Below, piece after piece: positions 7,165 through 15,557 of a stretch of DNA of 27,861 nucleotides (position 1 is its first letter; the number at the start of each line of letters is the position of its first letter). This stretch comes from an uncultured Clostridia bacterium. Lineage in GTDB: Bacteria > Bacillota > Clostridia > TANB77 > CAG-508. The position numbers and the translations under genes were made by a program. The DNA lies in NCBI GenBank assembly GCA_910589185.1, contig CAJUSU010000018.1:1-27861 (forward strand), in the 5' to 3' direction. Below the pieces are notes generated by a model. It was given only the letters and a program-made list of their open reading frames with translations. It did not search any database and was not told the origin of the DNA.

Positions 7165-7207
7165 GTAAAACATTTTTCTACAATATAAAGCAAAAATAAT
7201 AATCTTA

Positions 7208-7216
7208 TGATATAAT
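7208..7216 (+). promoter_or_regulatory. Extended -10 promoter of the nucleoside-hydrolase operon
   Basis: TG at 7208-7209, then A and a perfect TATAAT at 7211-7216, 40 nt before the ATG at 7257. No clear -35 box, as often in extended -10 promoters. Confidence 0.6.
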
Positions 7217-7256
7217 GTGAGCAAGTTAGAGATTTAATAAAAAGTAGGGAAGAAAA

Positions 7257-8102
7257 ATGAAAGAAAAATTAAAAGTGATTTTAGACACAGATACATATAA
7301 TGAATGTGATGACCAATTTGCACTTGCCTATATGCTAAAAAGTCAAGATATATTTGATGTTGAAGCAATAACAGTAGCACCCTATCAAAACAAACAATGT
7401 ACTGTAGAAGAAGGACAAGAAAAGAGTTATCAAGAAATTTTAAAAATATGTAATTGGCTAAACTTTGATACTAACAATAAAGTATTTAAAGGTGCTAAGG
7501 ATTTTATGATAAATGGATATGGTGAAAGTAATGATGCAGTCAATAAAATAATTGAAATAGCACTGAAAAATGAAAAAACTTATGTTATGGGAATCGGTGC
7601 AATTACCAATATAGCTTTAGCTATTCAAAAAGAGCCTAAAATTATAGAAAGAATAGAAGTAATATGGCTAGGTGGACATAGTTTTTTACAAGGGCATAAT
7701 ATAGAAACAAATTTTAAAGATAAAATAGCGGTTAAAATTGTTTTTGATTCAAAAGTAAAGCTAACAGTTATTCCAGCAAAAAATGTGTCTTCTAATTTAA
7801 GAACTTCTATTTATGAATTAGAACATTTCTTAAAAGGAAAAAGTGAGTTGTGTGATTATTTATGTCAAAGATTTTATAATGATAGTTATCATGATATTCA
7901 AGAAAGAAGAGTTATTTGGGATATTAGTGTCATAGCATATCTTATGCATAAAGAATGGTTTGAAGAGAAGGAGATTAGCTGTCCAAATATCAAAGAGGAT
8001 AGTTCCTATGAGTTAACAAAGGATAGACATAAAATAACAATGGTAAATTATTTAGATGTTGATAAAATATATACTGATTTATTTAATAAACTAGGAGAAT
8101 AG
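7257..8102 (+). CDS. Nucleoside hydrolase (IU_nuc_hydro family)
   Basis: ATG 7257 follows AGGGA. The 281-residue protein starts with the family's calcium-binding aspartate signature in a variant form, LDTDTYNECDDQFAL (D10, D12, D18, D19), where classical members read DTDPGxDD. It continues with GIGAITNIALAI (about 118-129), a GGHSF turn (about 141-145) and a C-terminal WDISVIAYL segment holding the last metal-binding Asp (about 223). These enzymes split the N-glycosidic bond of ribonucleosides to base and ribose in the cytoplasm. The TYNECDD variant could mean altered substrate preference. It heads a tight run of genes (2-26-nt gaps or overlaps) through 12117 dominated by nucleotide hydrolases and MFS transporters, and so belongs to a nucleoside salvage, detoxification or clean-up unit. 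Confidence 0.9.
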   Translation: MKEKLKVILDTDTYNECDDQFALAYMLKSQDIFDVEAITVAPYQNKQCTVEEGQEKSYQEILKICNWLNFDTNNKVFKGAKDFMINGYGESNDAVNKIIEIALKNEKTYVMGIGAITNIALAIQKEPKIIERIEVIWLGGHSFLQGHNIETNFKDKIAVKIVFDSKVKLTVIPAKNVSSNLRTSIYELEHFLKGKSELCDYLCQRFYNDSYHDIQERRVIWDISVIAYLMHKEWFEEKEISCPNIKEDSSYELTKDRHKITMVNYLDVDKIYTDLFNKLGE

Positions 8103-8104
8103 TT

Positions 8105-8707
8105 ATGAAGTTAACAAGTAAACAAGCAAGAGAAATGTTAGAACAAGCAAGAAAGAATGCAAAAGAAGAAAAATGGATAGACCACTCTATTTGTGTGGGA
8201 CAAGCAGTAGGAAGAATAGCAGAAGCATTAAACAAAAAGGGACATAACTTAGATATAGATAAAGCAATCACACTAGGATTGGTACATGATATAGGAAAAA
8301 TAAAAACATCTTTTAGTGAACACGATATGGAAGGTTACAACTATATGAAAGAACAAGGATATGATGAAGACTACTGTAATATATGTTTAATACATCCTTA
8401 TCTAAATAATGATGTAAATTGTACAGCAGGGGGATTTCCAAGTGACATTCCATTTCGAACAGAGTTTGTTAAAAATCACGAATATACTATTTATGAGAAG
8501 ATGGTTAATTTGTGTGATTTAATGTGTCCACCAGGGGGAAAAGTGTTTACAATAGATAAAAGGCTTATTGATCTTATAACTAGAAGAGGAGCTCATTCTA
8601 ATACACAATATCATGTGAAAGAAACTTATAAATTAAAGGAATATTTTGATAATTTACTAGGATATAGTGTTTATGACTTGTTTCCAGAAATAAAGGAAAA
8701 CTTGTAG
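8105..8707 (+). CDS. HD-domain metal-dependent phosphohydrolase
   Basis: It begins 2 nt after the nucleoside-hydrolase stop, whose last codons (CTAGGAGAA) supply GGAG as ribosome site. The 200-residue product carries the HD signature: H27 (WIDHS), H61-D62 in LVHDIGK, further His residues at about 73 and 97, and a late Asp at about 138 (NLCDLM). HD proteins bind one or two metal ions and cleave phosphomonoesters, phosphodiesters or nucleoside triphosphates. There is no GAF, REC or other sensory domain and no HD-GYP signature, so a small-molecule substrate such as a nucleotide or phosphosugar is more likely than a signalling dinucleotide. The tight coupling to a nucleoside hydrolase supports a nucleotide substrate; that is inference. 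Confidence 0.88.
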   Translation: MKLTSKQAREMLEQARKNAKEEKWIDHSICVGQAVGRIAEALNKKGHNLDIDKAITLGLVHDIGKIKTSFSEHDMEGYNYMKEQGYDEDYCNICLIHPYLNNDVNCTAGGFPSDIPFRTEFVKNHEYTIYEKMVNLCDLMCPPGGKVFTIDKRLIDLITRRGAHSNTQYHVKETYKLKEYFDNLLGYSVYDLFPEIKENL

Positions 8708-8733
8708 AAAAAGAATAAAAAAGGAAAAAATAG

Positions 8734-9885
8734 ATGAAGCAATATTTTGAAAAGACAGAATACAAGTATATGTATTTAGGCAATATATCATATAGTTTTG
8801 CAAATGCATTAATTGGAACATTTGGAACGGTAATGCTATATAAAAATGGAATACCAATATGGCTTATTTTATTAATCTATGGATTACGATTTGGAATAAC
8901 AGGGTTATGTACTCCACTTTTTGTTAAAATATCTTCAAAATTTGGTATTGCAAAGTGTATTTTGATATCAAATATCTTCAGCATGATAAGTGCGTATATG
9001 ATGCTAGATGGAAGTAGCATATACAAAAATATAGTGATATTTATATTAGTAATGGGATTTATGGGAATCTCAAATCCGTCAACAGACGCATTATCAAGCA
9101 AATATGTAAATACTGTACATAGAGGGAAGTTCAATAGTTTTTTGAGTGTGACTAAAATATTAGGAGTGGCAATAGCAAGTGGTTTAGTTGCTTGGGGAGT
9201 AATCTCAAATAATACAGTTATCTTATTTATGATAATAGCTATATTTTTCTTGCTACAATATGTTTTTATTAAAAAGATAGACTATAAAGTAGAAAGTAAC
9301 AAAAGTGCATTTAAAGCATCTATGAGCTATATATGGAAAAGTAAAAGTAGATACAAGTTAATATATGCTTTAAGAACAAGCCATATAATAGAAAGACAAT
9401 TTCTTCCACTATATTTATATATAGTACTAAAAGATTTTTCACTATTTTCTTCAGTTATTGTAGTATCATTAATATTGCAAGCAGTTACAGTAATTTTAAT
9501 TGGAAAATATCTAGACAAAAACATATTAAAGGCAAATAATTTTGTAGCAATTCTAAAAGGAGTAATAACAGGAATATTTTTATTTGCTAAAAGTAAAGTA
9601 ATCATATCACTCAATCAAACATTAAGTGATAATTTTGAAAAAGTATATGATACATCCATACAGACATCAATACAAAATATAATAAAGGAACAAAAAGAAA
9701 ATAGTGAGTTTTTATCAGCAGTTGGACAAATGAGTTTATGCTTTACAGAAGTGATTGTTTTTTCTATACTTGCACTTTTGAGTAATTTTATAGGAGAAAA
9801 AGTATTTATTGTAATTTTTGGATTATCCATAATATCAACATTTTGCATTAATAGAAATATTAAAAGGGAGAGTAATAGAAATTGA
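8734..9885 (+). CDS. MFS transporter (first of two in the cluster)
   Basis: ATG 8734 follows AAAAAAGGAAAAAATAG. The 383-residue product is hydrophobic throughout, with about 10-12 membrane helices in two halves separated by a basic loop (about 185-210). A short GKFNSF segment after helix 4 and KISSKFG after helix 2 resemble the cytoplasmic loop signatures of major facilitator proteins (the DRxGR region), with G and K retained. The family exports or imports small solutes by proton exchange. It overlaps the following nucleotidase gene by 4 nt. Given its neighbours, a nucleoside, base or nucleoside-like drug is a plausible substrate, but nothing in the sequence fixes this. Confidence 0.8.
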   Translation: MKQYFEKTEYKYMYLGNISYSFANALIGTFGTVMLYKNGIPIWLILLIYGLRFGITGLCTPLFVKISSKFGIAKCILISNIFSMISAYMMLDGSSIYKNIVIFILVMGFMGISNPSTDALSSKYVNTVHRGKFNSFLSVTKILGVAIASGLVAWGVISNNTVILFMIIAIFFLLQYVFIKKIDYKVESNKSAFKASMSYIWKSKSRYKLIYALRTSHIIERQFLPLYLYIVLKDFSLFSSVIVVSLILQAVTVILIGKYLDKNILKANNFVAILKGVITGIFLFAKSKVIISLNQTLSDNFEKVYDTSIQTSIQNIIKEQKENSEFLSAVGQMSLCFTEVIVFSILALLSNFIGEKVFIVIFGLSIISTFCINRNIKRESNRN

Positions 9886-10466
9886 GAATAGGTATAGATA
9901 TTGATGATACATTAACTGATATAAAAGAAGAATTAGAATTAGCGGTATTAGAATATGCTAACAAGTTGGGAAAACAAATAAAACAAGACATAATGGACTT
10001 GGTTGATAAAAATGATGGTAGTATTTATCAAGTAAAATATGGTTTTAATGATGAAGAACTAAAATATTTTCTAAAGGATATTCAAGAAAGCATTACTCAA
10101 AAAGCAGTTCCGAGAGATTATGCAAACGAGGCAATTCGTAAATTGAAAAATGCAGGAAATGAAATATATATTATAACTGCAAGAGACTGTGAATTTCATG
10201 ATGACCCATATATGTTAAGTAAAGAATGGTTAGATAGAAACAAAATACAGTATGATAAATTGATTGTAAATGCAAGAGACAAAGCACAGATTTGCAAGAA
10301 TGAAAAGATAGACTTATTCATTGACGATAAAGTAAGTAATTGCACGGATATATCAAAAATAGGAATCAAGACAATAAGAATAGCTAATGACAATAACATA
10401 TATGACAGTTTTATTACTTTTAAAGATTGGAAGTCAATTTATCAATATATCAATGAAATGGAGTAA
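9882..10466 (+). CDS. NT5C-like 5'-nucleotidase (HAD superfamily)
   Basis: The start is TTG 9882, inside a 4-nt overlap (TTGA) with the MFS gene, with GGGAG upstream at about 9869. The 194-residue protein has all four HAD motifs: I, GIDIDDTLT (D6 nucleophile, D8 acid/base); II, IIITAR-type segment (YIITAR, about 94-99); III, a Lys in the YDKLIV/DKAQIC region; IV, LFIDDKVSNC (DD, about 146-147). This arrangement fits the 5'(3')-deoxyribonucleotidase family (NT5C, PF06941), which dephosphorylates nucleoside monophosphates in the cytosol. Together with the nucleoside hydrolase it would take a nucleotide to a free base in two steps. Specificity for ribo- or deoxy-forms cannot be judged. Confidence 0.85.
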   Translation: MRIGIDIDDTLTDIKEELELAVLEYANKLGKQIKQDIMDLVDKNDGSIYQVKYGFNDEELKYFLKDIQESITQKAVPRDYANEAIRKLKNAGNEIYIITARDCEFHDDPYMLSKEWLDRNKIQYDKLIVNARDKAQICKNEKIDLFIDDKVSNCTDISKIGIKTIRIANDNNIYDSFITFKDWKSIYQYINEME

Positions 10467-10469
10467 CAG

Positions 10470-11657
10470 ATGAAGAAAATAAAAGACGAAAATCAGATAT
10501 TAGTTATGCTAGCATTTTTCAGTATTTCAATGGGATTATGGGAAAATTTTAGACAATTATGGTTGCAAGATAACCATTTTACACCAACTAATATTAGCAA
10601 TATTATAAGTATAGGCACTTTGATCAGTGTTATAGGCATTATGCTTATAGGAAAATATATTAAATTAGACAAATTAAAAAGATTTGTTAATTGTTCACTT
10701 ATCATAAAATTTCTAAATTCGATAATTTTATTAAGTTTAAATAATAAAGGCAATATAAATTCAATCAATATTTCTATTATATTAGATGTAGTGACAGGAT
10801 ATCTAATTACAACTAGTATATATCCCTTAATTACAACAATCATAAAGAACAATACAATATATAGTAAAAGAAAGCTAACAGAGTATCTTTTTAAAGATAT
10901 AGGTATTTTAATTGGTGGACTATTAATTGGAAGAAATATCATAGGCGTTTTAGTGGATTACAATATGTGTTTACTAATTTCGATTATCTTTTTAGCAATT
11001 TCTGTTATAATAATGTTTAATATATCGGACAATAAAGCAGTACAAACTATACCAAGTGAAAAGATTCAGATAATAAAGTACATATTAAAAAGAAAAGTAC
11101 AAGTAATATATGCAATATATACTTTCATAGGCTCTATGGCAATGATGACTGCGCTAGGACTTAAAATATTAACATTAACAAATTATTTCAATTTTACAGA
11201 TAATGGAGCCACTAATTATTTGCTTATAGTAGGATTAATAGCAGATGCAATTGGAATATTAGCACTAAAATTTTTTACTCCGAAAAATGATTATATAACA
11301 ATTACCATAAAATTTGGAATGAGGTTTATTGCCTATACAATAGCATTTTTATCGAATAATATTATGATAACATTAATTTCTATAACGTGGTCAATACTTA
11401 TTTCGACAGCATACGAGAATATTACTGATGGATATTATATTAATGAAGTCGAAAATAAATATCAATTAGCACTTACTAATTTTAGGTATGTAGTTAGGTA
11501 CTTAGGAGAAGCGGCGGGGATATTTTTATGTGGTATTATGTATGAGATAGGATTAAGATATATGTTTGGATTATCTGCGTTTTTTATGATTTTTCAAATT
11601 GGATTAGCTTATTATTTAATCTATTTAAGAAAAAATGTAGAAAAAAATATAAAATAG
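10470..11657 (+). CDS. MFS transporter (second of two in the cluster)
   Basis: ATG 10470 follows the nucleotidase stop by 3 nt, with its ribosome site (ATGGAG) inside the end of that gene. The 395-residue product has about 12 hydrophobic helices, beginning with a first helix containing SMGLWENFRQLWL, and a central basic loop (about 190-210). It resembles the protein at 8734 in size and layout but shares little sequence at a glance, so a recent duplication is not evident. Two different transporters in one operon may act on different compounds, for example uptake of a nucleoside and release of a base. A terminator-free 13-nt gap leads to the Nudix gene. Confidence 0.8.
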   Translation: MKKIKDENQILVMLAFFSISMGLWENFRQLWLQDNHFTPTNISNIISIGTLISVIGIMLIGKYIKLDKLKRFVNCSLIIKFLNSIILLSLNNKGNINSINISIILDVVTGYLITTSIYPLITTIIKNNTIYSKRKLTEYLFKDIGILIGGLLIGRNIIGVLVDYNMCLLISIIFLAISVIIMFNISDNKAVQTIPSEKIQIIKYILKRKVQVIYAIYTFIGSMAMMTALGLKILTLTNYFNFTDNGATNYLLIVGLIADAIGILALKFFTPKNDYITITIKFGMRFIAYTIAFLSNNIMITLISITWSILISTAYENITDGYYINEVENKYQLALTNFRYVVRYLGEAAGIFLCGIMYEIGLRYMFGLSAFFMIFQIGLAYYLIYLRKNVEKNIK

Positions 11658-11670
11658 GAGATGAAGGAAA

Positions 11671-12117
11671 ATGAAATATGTAGGAGAGAAAGAAGAAAAT
11701 ATAGAATATAAGAAAAGACCAGGAGCTTATGCAATTATTATAGATAACAATAAAGAAGAGATTGGAATTGTAACAGATGGGAAAGACTATTTTTATTTAG
11801 GAGGAGGAATAGAAGAGGGAGAAAATGAACTACAAGCTTTAAAGAGAGAATTGATTGAAGAAGCAGGTTATACACTAAAAAATATAGAAAAATTTGAAGA
11901 GGTAGGATCTTATATATATGCAGAAGATAAGGGATATCTAGAATTAATAGCTTATGTTTATATTGCAGAGTTTGATGAAAAAATAGCAGAACCAATTGAA
12001 AAAGATCATACGGTATTATGGGTAAAGCCTGAAGATTATGCAAATAAAATGTGTAGAGAATGGCAAACATATATTATGAAAAGATTTATAGAAAAAAGAG
12101 AGGGAAAGAATTTATAA
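11671..12117 (+). CDS. Nudix hydrolase
   Basis: ATG 11671 follows GGAGATGAAGG. The 148-residue protein contains a complete Nudix box: G, five residues, E, NELQALK, RELIEEAG (about residues 46-69), which binds the metal and the diphosphate of nucleoside-diphosphate-linked substrates. The N-terminus (about 14-30) carries a beta strand with RPGAYAIIID. A C-terminal WVKPEDY segment is common in MutT-like members. It ends the run of genes that began at 7257 and is followed by a clear terminator. Likely a nucleotide sanitation or pyrophosphatase enzyme; the exact substrate is not predictable. A last-gene position behind the nucleotidase and hydrolase strengthens the view that the whole run handles nucleotides. 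Confidence 0.92.
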   Translation: MKYVGEKEENIEYKKRPGAYAIIIDNNKEEIGIVTDGKDYFYLGGGIEEGENELQALKRELIEEAGYTLKNIEKFEEVGSYIYAEDKGYLELIAYVYIAEFDEKIAEPIEKDHTVLWVKPEDYANKMCREWQTYIMKRFIEKREGKNL

Positions 12118-12122
12118 AAATA

Positions 12123-12154
12123 GAAGTGCAGTAGTAATGACTATTGCACTTTTT
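12123..12154 (+). terminator. Terminator of the nucleotide-hydrolase operon
   Basis: Arms of 11 nt (12125-12135 and 12140-12150) pair with one G-U around the loop AATG, and are followed by a run of five T. Confidence 0.88.
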
Positions 12155-12179
12155 ATAGAGATTTATAACAAAAAATAAT

Positions 12180-12244
12180 CTTACATTTTTGTAAGACTAA
12201 TGTCACATTAATCAATGGCAAGTGCAAATGAAATGCTCTATAAT
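12180..12244 (+). promoter_or_regulatory. Promoter with palindromic BceR-type operator before the BceAB-type transporter
   Basis: CTTACA-TTTT-TGTAAG (12180-12195) is a perfect 16-bp inverted repeat that matches the TNACA-N4-TGTAA site I recall for BceR-like regulators. Directly after it TAATGT-C-ACATTA (12198-12210) is a second perfect palindrome. A perfect TATAAT stands at 12239-12244; the -35 position (12216-12221, TGGCAA) is poor, as expected for an activated promoter. The operator ends 28 nt before the -10. Confidence 0.8.
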
Positions 12245-12278
12245 GTAAACATAAATAAAAAGGAAGGAAGAAAAAAAT

Positions 12279-13046
12279 ATGAACACTGTGTTAGAGGTCA
12301 AGAACATTGAAAAATACTATGGAAATAAATCAAACTTAACCAAAGCCATTGATAATGTCAGCTTTCAAGTAGAGCAAGGAGAATTTGTAGGTATTATGGG
12401 AGCTAGTGGTTCTGGAAAAACTACACTTTTAAATTGTATTTCTACGATAGACAGAGTAACTGCTGGTCAAATTTTAATCAATGGTCAGGATATTACTAGA
12501 CTAAAAGGAAACAACTTAAATAGATTTAGAAGAGAAGAACTAGGTTTCATCTTTCAAGACTTCAATTTGTTAGATACTTTAACTTGCTTCGAAAACATTG
12601 CATTAGCACTTACTATACAAAAGGTAAAACCAAAAGAGATTCAAAACAGAGTAAAAGAAGTGGCTAGTAAACTAGATATTACAGAGATTTTAAAGAAATA
12701 TCCCTACCAAATATCAGGAGGACAAAAGCAAAGAGTAGCATCAGCAAGAGCAATTATTACAAACCCAAAGCTAGTCTTAGCAGACGAACCAACAGGAGCT
12801 CTAGATAGTAAAGCAGCAAGACAATTATTGGAAAGTTTTGAAAGCTTAAATCAAAAAATGAATGCAACTATTTTAATGGTTACCCATGACGCCTTTACTG
12901 CAAGCTACGCAGATAGAATTATATTTATCAAAGATGGAAAAATCTTTAATGAATTAATCAAAGGAAATAGTAATAGAAAACAATTCTTTGAAAAGATTAT
13001 AGAAGTCCAAACACTTCTTGGAGGTGATTTGAACGATGTTATTTAA
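12279..13046 (+). CDS. BceA/YxdL-type ABC transporter ATPase
   Basis: ATG 12279 lies behind AGGAAGG with an 11-nt gap. The 255-residue ATPase has Walker A GASGSGKTT (41-49), the Q loop in IFQDFN (about 91-96), signature SGGQKQR (about 146-152), Walker B LVLADEPT (about 164-171), the D loop GALD and an H-loop His (MVTHD). It belongs to the MacB/LolD-like class of ATPases that work with FtsX-type permeases. Its stop overlaps the permease start by 11 nt. With the permease it should remove antimicrobial peptides from their cell-wall targets and pass the signal to a BceS-type kinase; the only such kinase visible is at 3311. Confidence 0.94.
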   Translation: MNTVLEVKNIEKYYGNKSNLTKAIDNVSFQVEQGEFVGIMGASGSGKTTLLNCISTIDRVTAGQILINGQDITRLKGNNLNRFRREELGFIFQDFNLLDTLTCFENIALALTIQKVKPKEIQNRVKEVASKLDITEILKKYPYQISGGQKQRVASARAIITNPKLVLADEPTGALDSKAARQLLESFESLNQKMNATILMVTHDAFTASYADRIIFIKDGKIFNELIKGNSNRKQFFEKIIEVQTLLGGDLNDVI

Positions 13047-15126
13047 ATTATCTTTTCGTAATATGAAAAAAAGCTTCAAAGATTATGCTATTTACTTTTT
13101 AACATTAGTATTAGGTGTTGCCATATTTTATATGTTCAATTCCTTAGATAGTCAACAAGCCATGCTACAGGTATCTGAATCACAAAGACAAATAGTTCAA
13201 TTAATGATAGAAATGCTTGGAATTGTATCTATTTTTGTAGCAGTAGTATTAGGGCTATTAATCGTATATGCCAATAATTTTTTAATCAATCGAAGAAAAA
13301 AGGAATTTGGTATTTATATGACATTAGGAATGGGCAAGAGGCAAATTTCTAAAATCATTTTGCTAGAAACGATTTTAATTGGCATCTTATCATTAGCAGC
13401 AGGAATTGTAATTGGTGTATTTGCTTCTCAGTTTATGTCCATTTTAGTAGGCAAAATGTTTGAGGCAGATATGAGTAATTTTAAATTTGTGTTTTCACAA
13501 GAGGCTTGCATAAAAACTTGCATTTGTTTTGCAGTAGTGTATGTTGCAGTTATGATATTTAATACTTTTACCATTTCAAGATACAAACTAATTAATTTGC
13601 TAACTGCCATCAAGAAGAATGAAGAAGTCAAAATTAAAAATCCTGTTCTTTCTATTCTTATATTTATTATTGCAGTAGCAGTACTTGGTTATGCTTATTG
13701 GATAGTAACAGGTGGAATTAATAAACTTAATTCTATAGACAAATTAATATGGCCGATTTTAATGGGAATAGGAAGTACTATTGCTATCTTTTGGTCATTA
13801 TCAGGATTTGTTTTGAGATTAGTACAAGCGAAAAAGAGCACTTATCTCAAAGGAACGAATATGTTTGTACTAAGACAATTAAATAACAAAATCAATACAA
13901 CGGTCATCAGTATGAGCGTGATTTGCTTAATGCTATTTATGACAATTAGTGTTTTGTCAGCTAGTTTATCTTTAAATGATAACGTTCAAAAAGAATTAGT
14001 CAAATTAACACCAATAGATTTGAACTTAAACAAGAAAGCTAATTTGCCAGAAAGTAGAAAAACGCTAACAGGTAAAACAGAAAAGTATAGTCAATCAAGA
14101 AGAGAAGATTCTAAAATAAATGTAGAAGAGACTTTAAAAAATAATGGATTTGATATGAATTTACTAAAAGATATAGTAAATATTTCAATTTATGAGATAG
14201 ACAATGTGAGATGGAGTGACTTTTTTGGAGATATTTTACCACAAATAAAACAAGAATTTCCAAGATTAAATTATGCAGCAAAAGAAGAAATCGTAAAAAT
14301 ATCGGATTATAATAAAATTGCCCAGTTATATCATATGGAACAATTTGAATTACAAGATAATGAATATATAGTCCTTTGCGACTTTAACAATATGACAATA
14401 ATTAGAAATAGGGCATTGCAAGAAGGAAACATTTTAACCATAGCAGGAAAACAATATATTCCTAAGTATGAGGAATGTCAAGATGGATTTATTGATATGT
14501 CAAATAGTAGTATCAATATGGGAATTATATTAGTGCCAGATAGTTGTGAATTAGGTCAAGAGCAAGTAGGAAGATATTTTATGGCAGCTAACTATAATGT
14601 TAATACTGAAAAAGAGAAAAAAGAAATTGAAAAGTTATTTACAGACCAAAATTCTAAATTATTACAAAACTTTGAAAAAAATGATATTGATATAGAAGGA
14701 GTTACAAGATTAACAATTGTAGAGGCAAGCAAGGGGTTGGCTACCAGTATTGTATTTATTGCAATCTATTTAGGAATTGTATTTTTAATTGCAAGTTCTG
14801 CAATTTTAGCCTTAAAACAATTAACAGAAAGTTCTGATAATAAACAAAGATATTTGATTTTGAGAAAAATTGGCTGTGATGAAAAGATGATTAACAAGGC
14901 ATTATTTAGGCAAATTGCCATTGTATTTATGCTACCATTAGCTTTAGCAATTATCCACTCAATATTTGGCATAAAGTTTGCACTAACTGCAATGACCTCT
15001 ATGGCAAGTGCAGAAGAGTTATTACCATCTATCATAGCAACAGTGTGTATTATAGGAGTAGTTTATGGGCTATATTTCCTAGCAACTTATTTAGGAAGTA
15101 AAAACATTATTAAAGAAGAAGTATAA
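13036..15126 (+). CDS. BceB/YxdM-type FtsX-family permease
   Basis: ATG 13036 overlaps the ATPase gene. At 696 residues, with about ten membrane helices, it has the BceB layout: an N-terminal helix (about 15-35), three helices with an FtsX-type core (about 55-180), two pairs (about 200-310), then a large extracellular domain of about 250 residues (315-565) and three C-terminal helices (about 565-690). This extracellular domain is the hallmark of the peptide-detoxification permeases and is thought to recognise the antibiotic-target complex. The cytoplasmic segment RRKKEFGIYMTLG (about 86-98) is the FtsX coupling region. The C-terminal half repeats this as RYLILRKIGCDEKMI. It is intact and probably forms one transporter with the preceding ATPase. 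Confidence 0.93.
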   Translation: MLFKLSFRNMKKSFKDYAIYFLTLVLGVAIFYMFNSLDSQQAMLQVSESQRQIVQLMIEMLGIVSIFVAVVLGLLIVYANNFLINRRKKEFGIYMTLGMGKRQISKIILLETILIGILSLAAGIVIGVFASQFMSILVGKMFEADMSNFKFVFSQEACIKTCICFAVVYVAVMIFNTFTISRYKLINLLTAIKKNEEVKIKNPVLSILIFIIAVAVLGYAYWIVTGGINKLNSIDKLIWPILMGIGSTIAIFWSLSGFVLRLVQAKKSTYLKGTNMFVLRQLNNKINTTVISMSVICLMLFMTISVLSASLSLNDNVQKELVKLTPIDLNLNKKANLPESRKTLTGKTEKYSQSRREDSKINVEETLKNNGFDMNLLKDIVNISIYEIDNVRWSDFFGDILPQIKQEFPRLNYAAKEEIVKISDYNKIAQLYHMEQFELQDNEYIVLCDFNNMTIIRNRALQEGNILTIAGKQYIPKYEECQDGFIDMSNSSINMGIILVPDSCELGQEQVGRYFMAANYNVNTEKEKKEIEKLFTDQNSKLLQNFEKNDIDIEGVTRLTIVEASKGLATSIVFIAIYLGIVFLIASSAILALKQLTESSDNKQRYLILRKIGCDEKMINKALFRQIAIVFMLPLALAIIHSIFGIKFALTAMTSMASAEELLPSIIATVCIIGVVYGLYFLATYLGSKNIIKEEV

Positions 15127-15139
15127 AAAGGAGAAGCAA

Positions 15140-15487
15140 ATGGAAGATATCAAAGATAAATTATGTTTGATTGCTTTAATTGTTATTTTTATCACACTTT
15201 GTGGATTAGCTTATTACTTTTTAGTGTATCAAACAAAGGACTATTATGTTCAGATAGATAATACCAAAGTAGAACATTTAACAACAACAGATAATATGAA
15301 ATATCGATATACTTTAACTGCTTTTGATGAGTCAGGAAAAGAAAAAGAAATTGAATTTAAAACAACAAGAGAGCTAAGAGAAGGTGCCTATTTGAAATTG
15401 GATGTAATGGCTTTTCGTGGAGTGGTGAGTTGGAATGAAGTACAAAAAGAAGAATTGCCAGATAGGGTAAAAGAAATATACAAATAA
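15140..15487 (+). CDS. YxeA-family protein (DUF1093)
   Basis: ATG 15140 follows AAAAGGAG, 13 nt after the permease. The 115-residue product has one N-terminal helix (about 9-28) and a small beta-rich extracellular domain with YYVQID, Y-R-Y-T-L-T, a GxYLKLD strand and the final WNEVQKEELP segment. These features match the YxeA family (DUF1093). In Bacillus subtilis yxeA ends the yxdJKLM-yxeA operon, which encodes a peptide-responsive two-component system and its transporter, so finding it directly behind an LM-type transporter supports that identification. Its biochemical role is not established. It closes the operon before a terminator. Confidence 0.85.
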   Translation: MEDIKDKLCLIALIVIFITLCGLAYYFLVYQTKDYYVQIDNTKVEHLTTTDNMKYRYTLTAFDESGKEKEIEFKTTRELREGAYLKLDVMAFRGVVSWNEVQKEELPDRVKEIYK

Positions 15488-15494
15488 GAGTAAA

Positions 15495-15529
15495 AAGGAG
15501 TTGATTAAAATTTAATTAACTTCTTTTTT
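15495..15529 (+). terminator. Terminator of the transporter-YxeA operon
   Basis: Thirteen-nt arms (15497-15509 and 15511-15523, two G-U pairs) form a tight AT-rich hairpin followed by six T (15524-15529). The central AAAATTT opens to give a workable loop. Confidence 0.8.
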
Positions 15530-15557
15530 GAAAAGAATGGATAATTTTTTATTGTTA

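Noticed and set aside
6927..7193. 88-residue ORF on the minus strand
   Set aside because: It lies antisense to the RNA terminator and small ORF, has no ribosome site, and its composition is that of a shadow frame.
10493..10942. 149-residue minus-strand ORF inside the second MFS gene
   Set aside because: It is the antisense shadow of a hydrophobic AT-rich gene, without ribosome site or recognisable domain; the same holds for 23945-24361 and 11738-12070.
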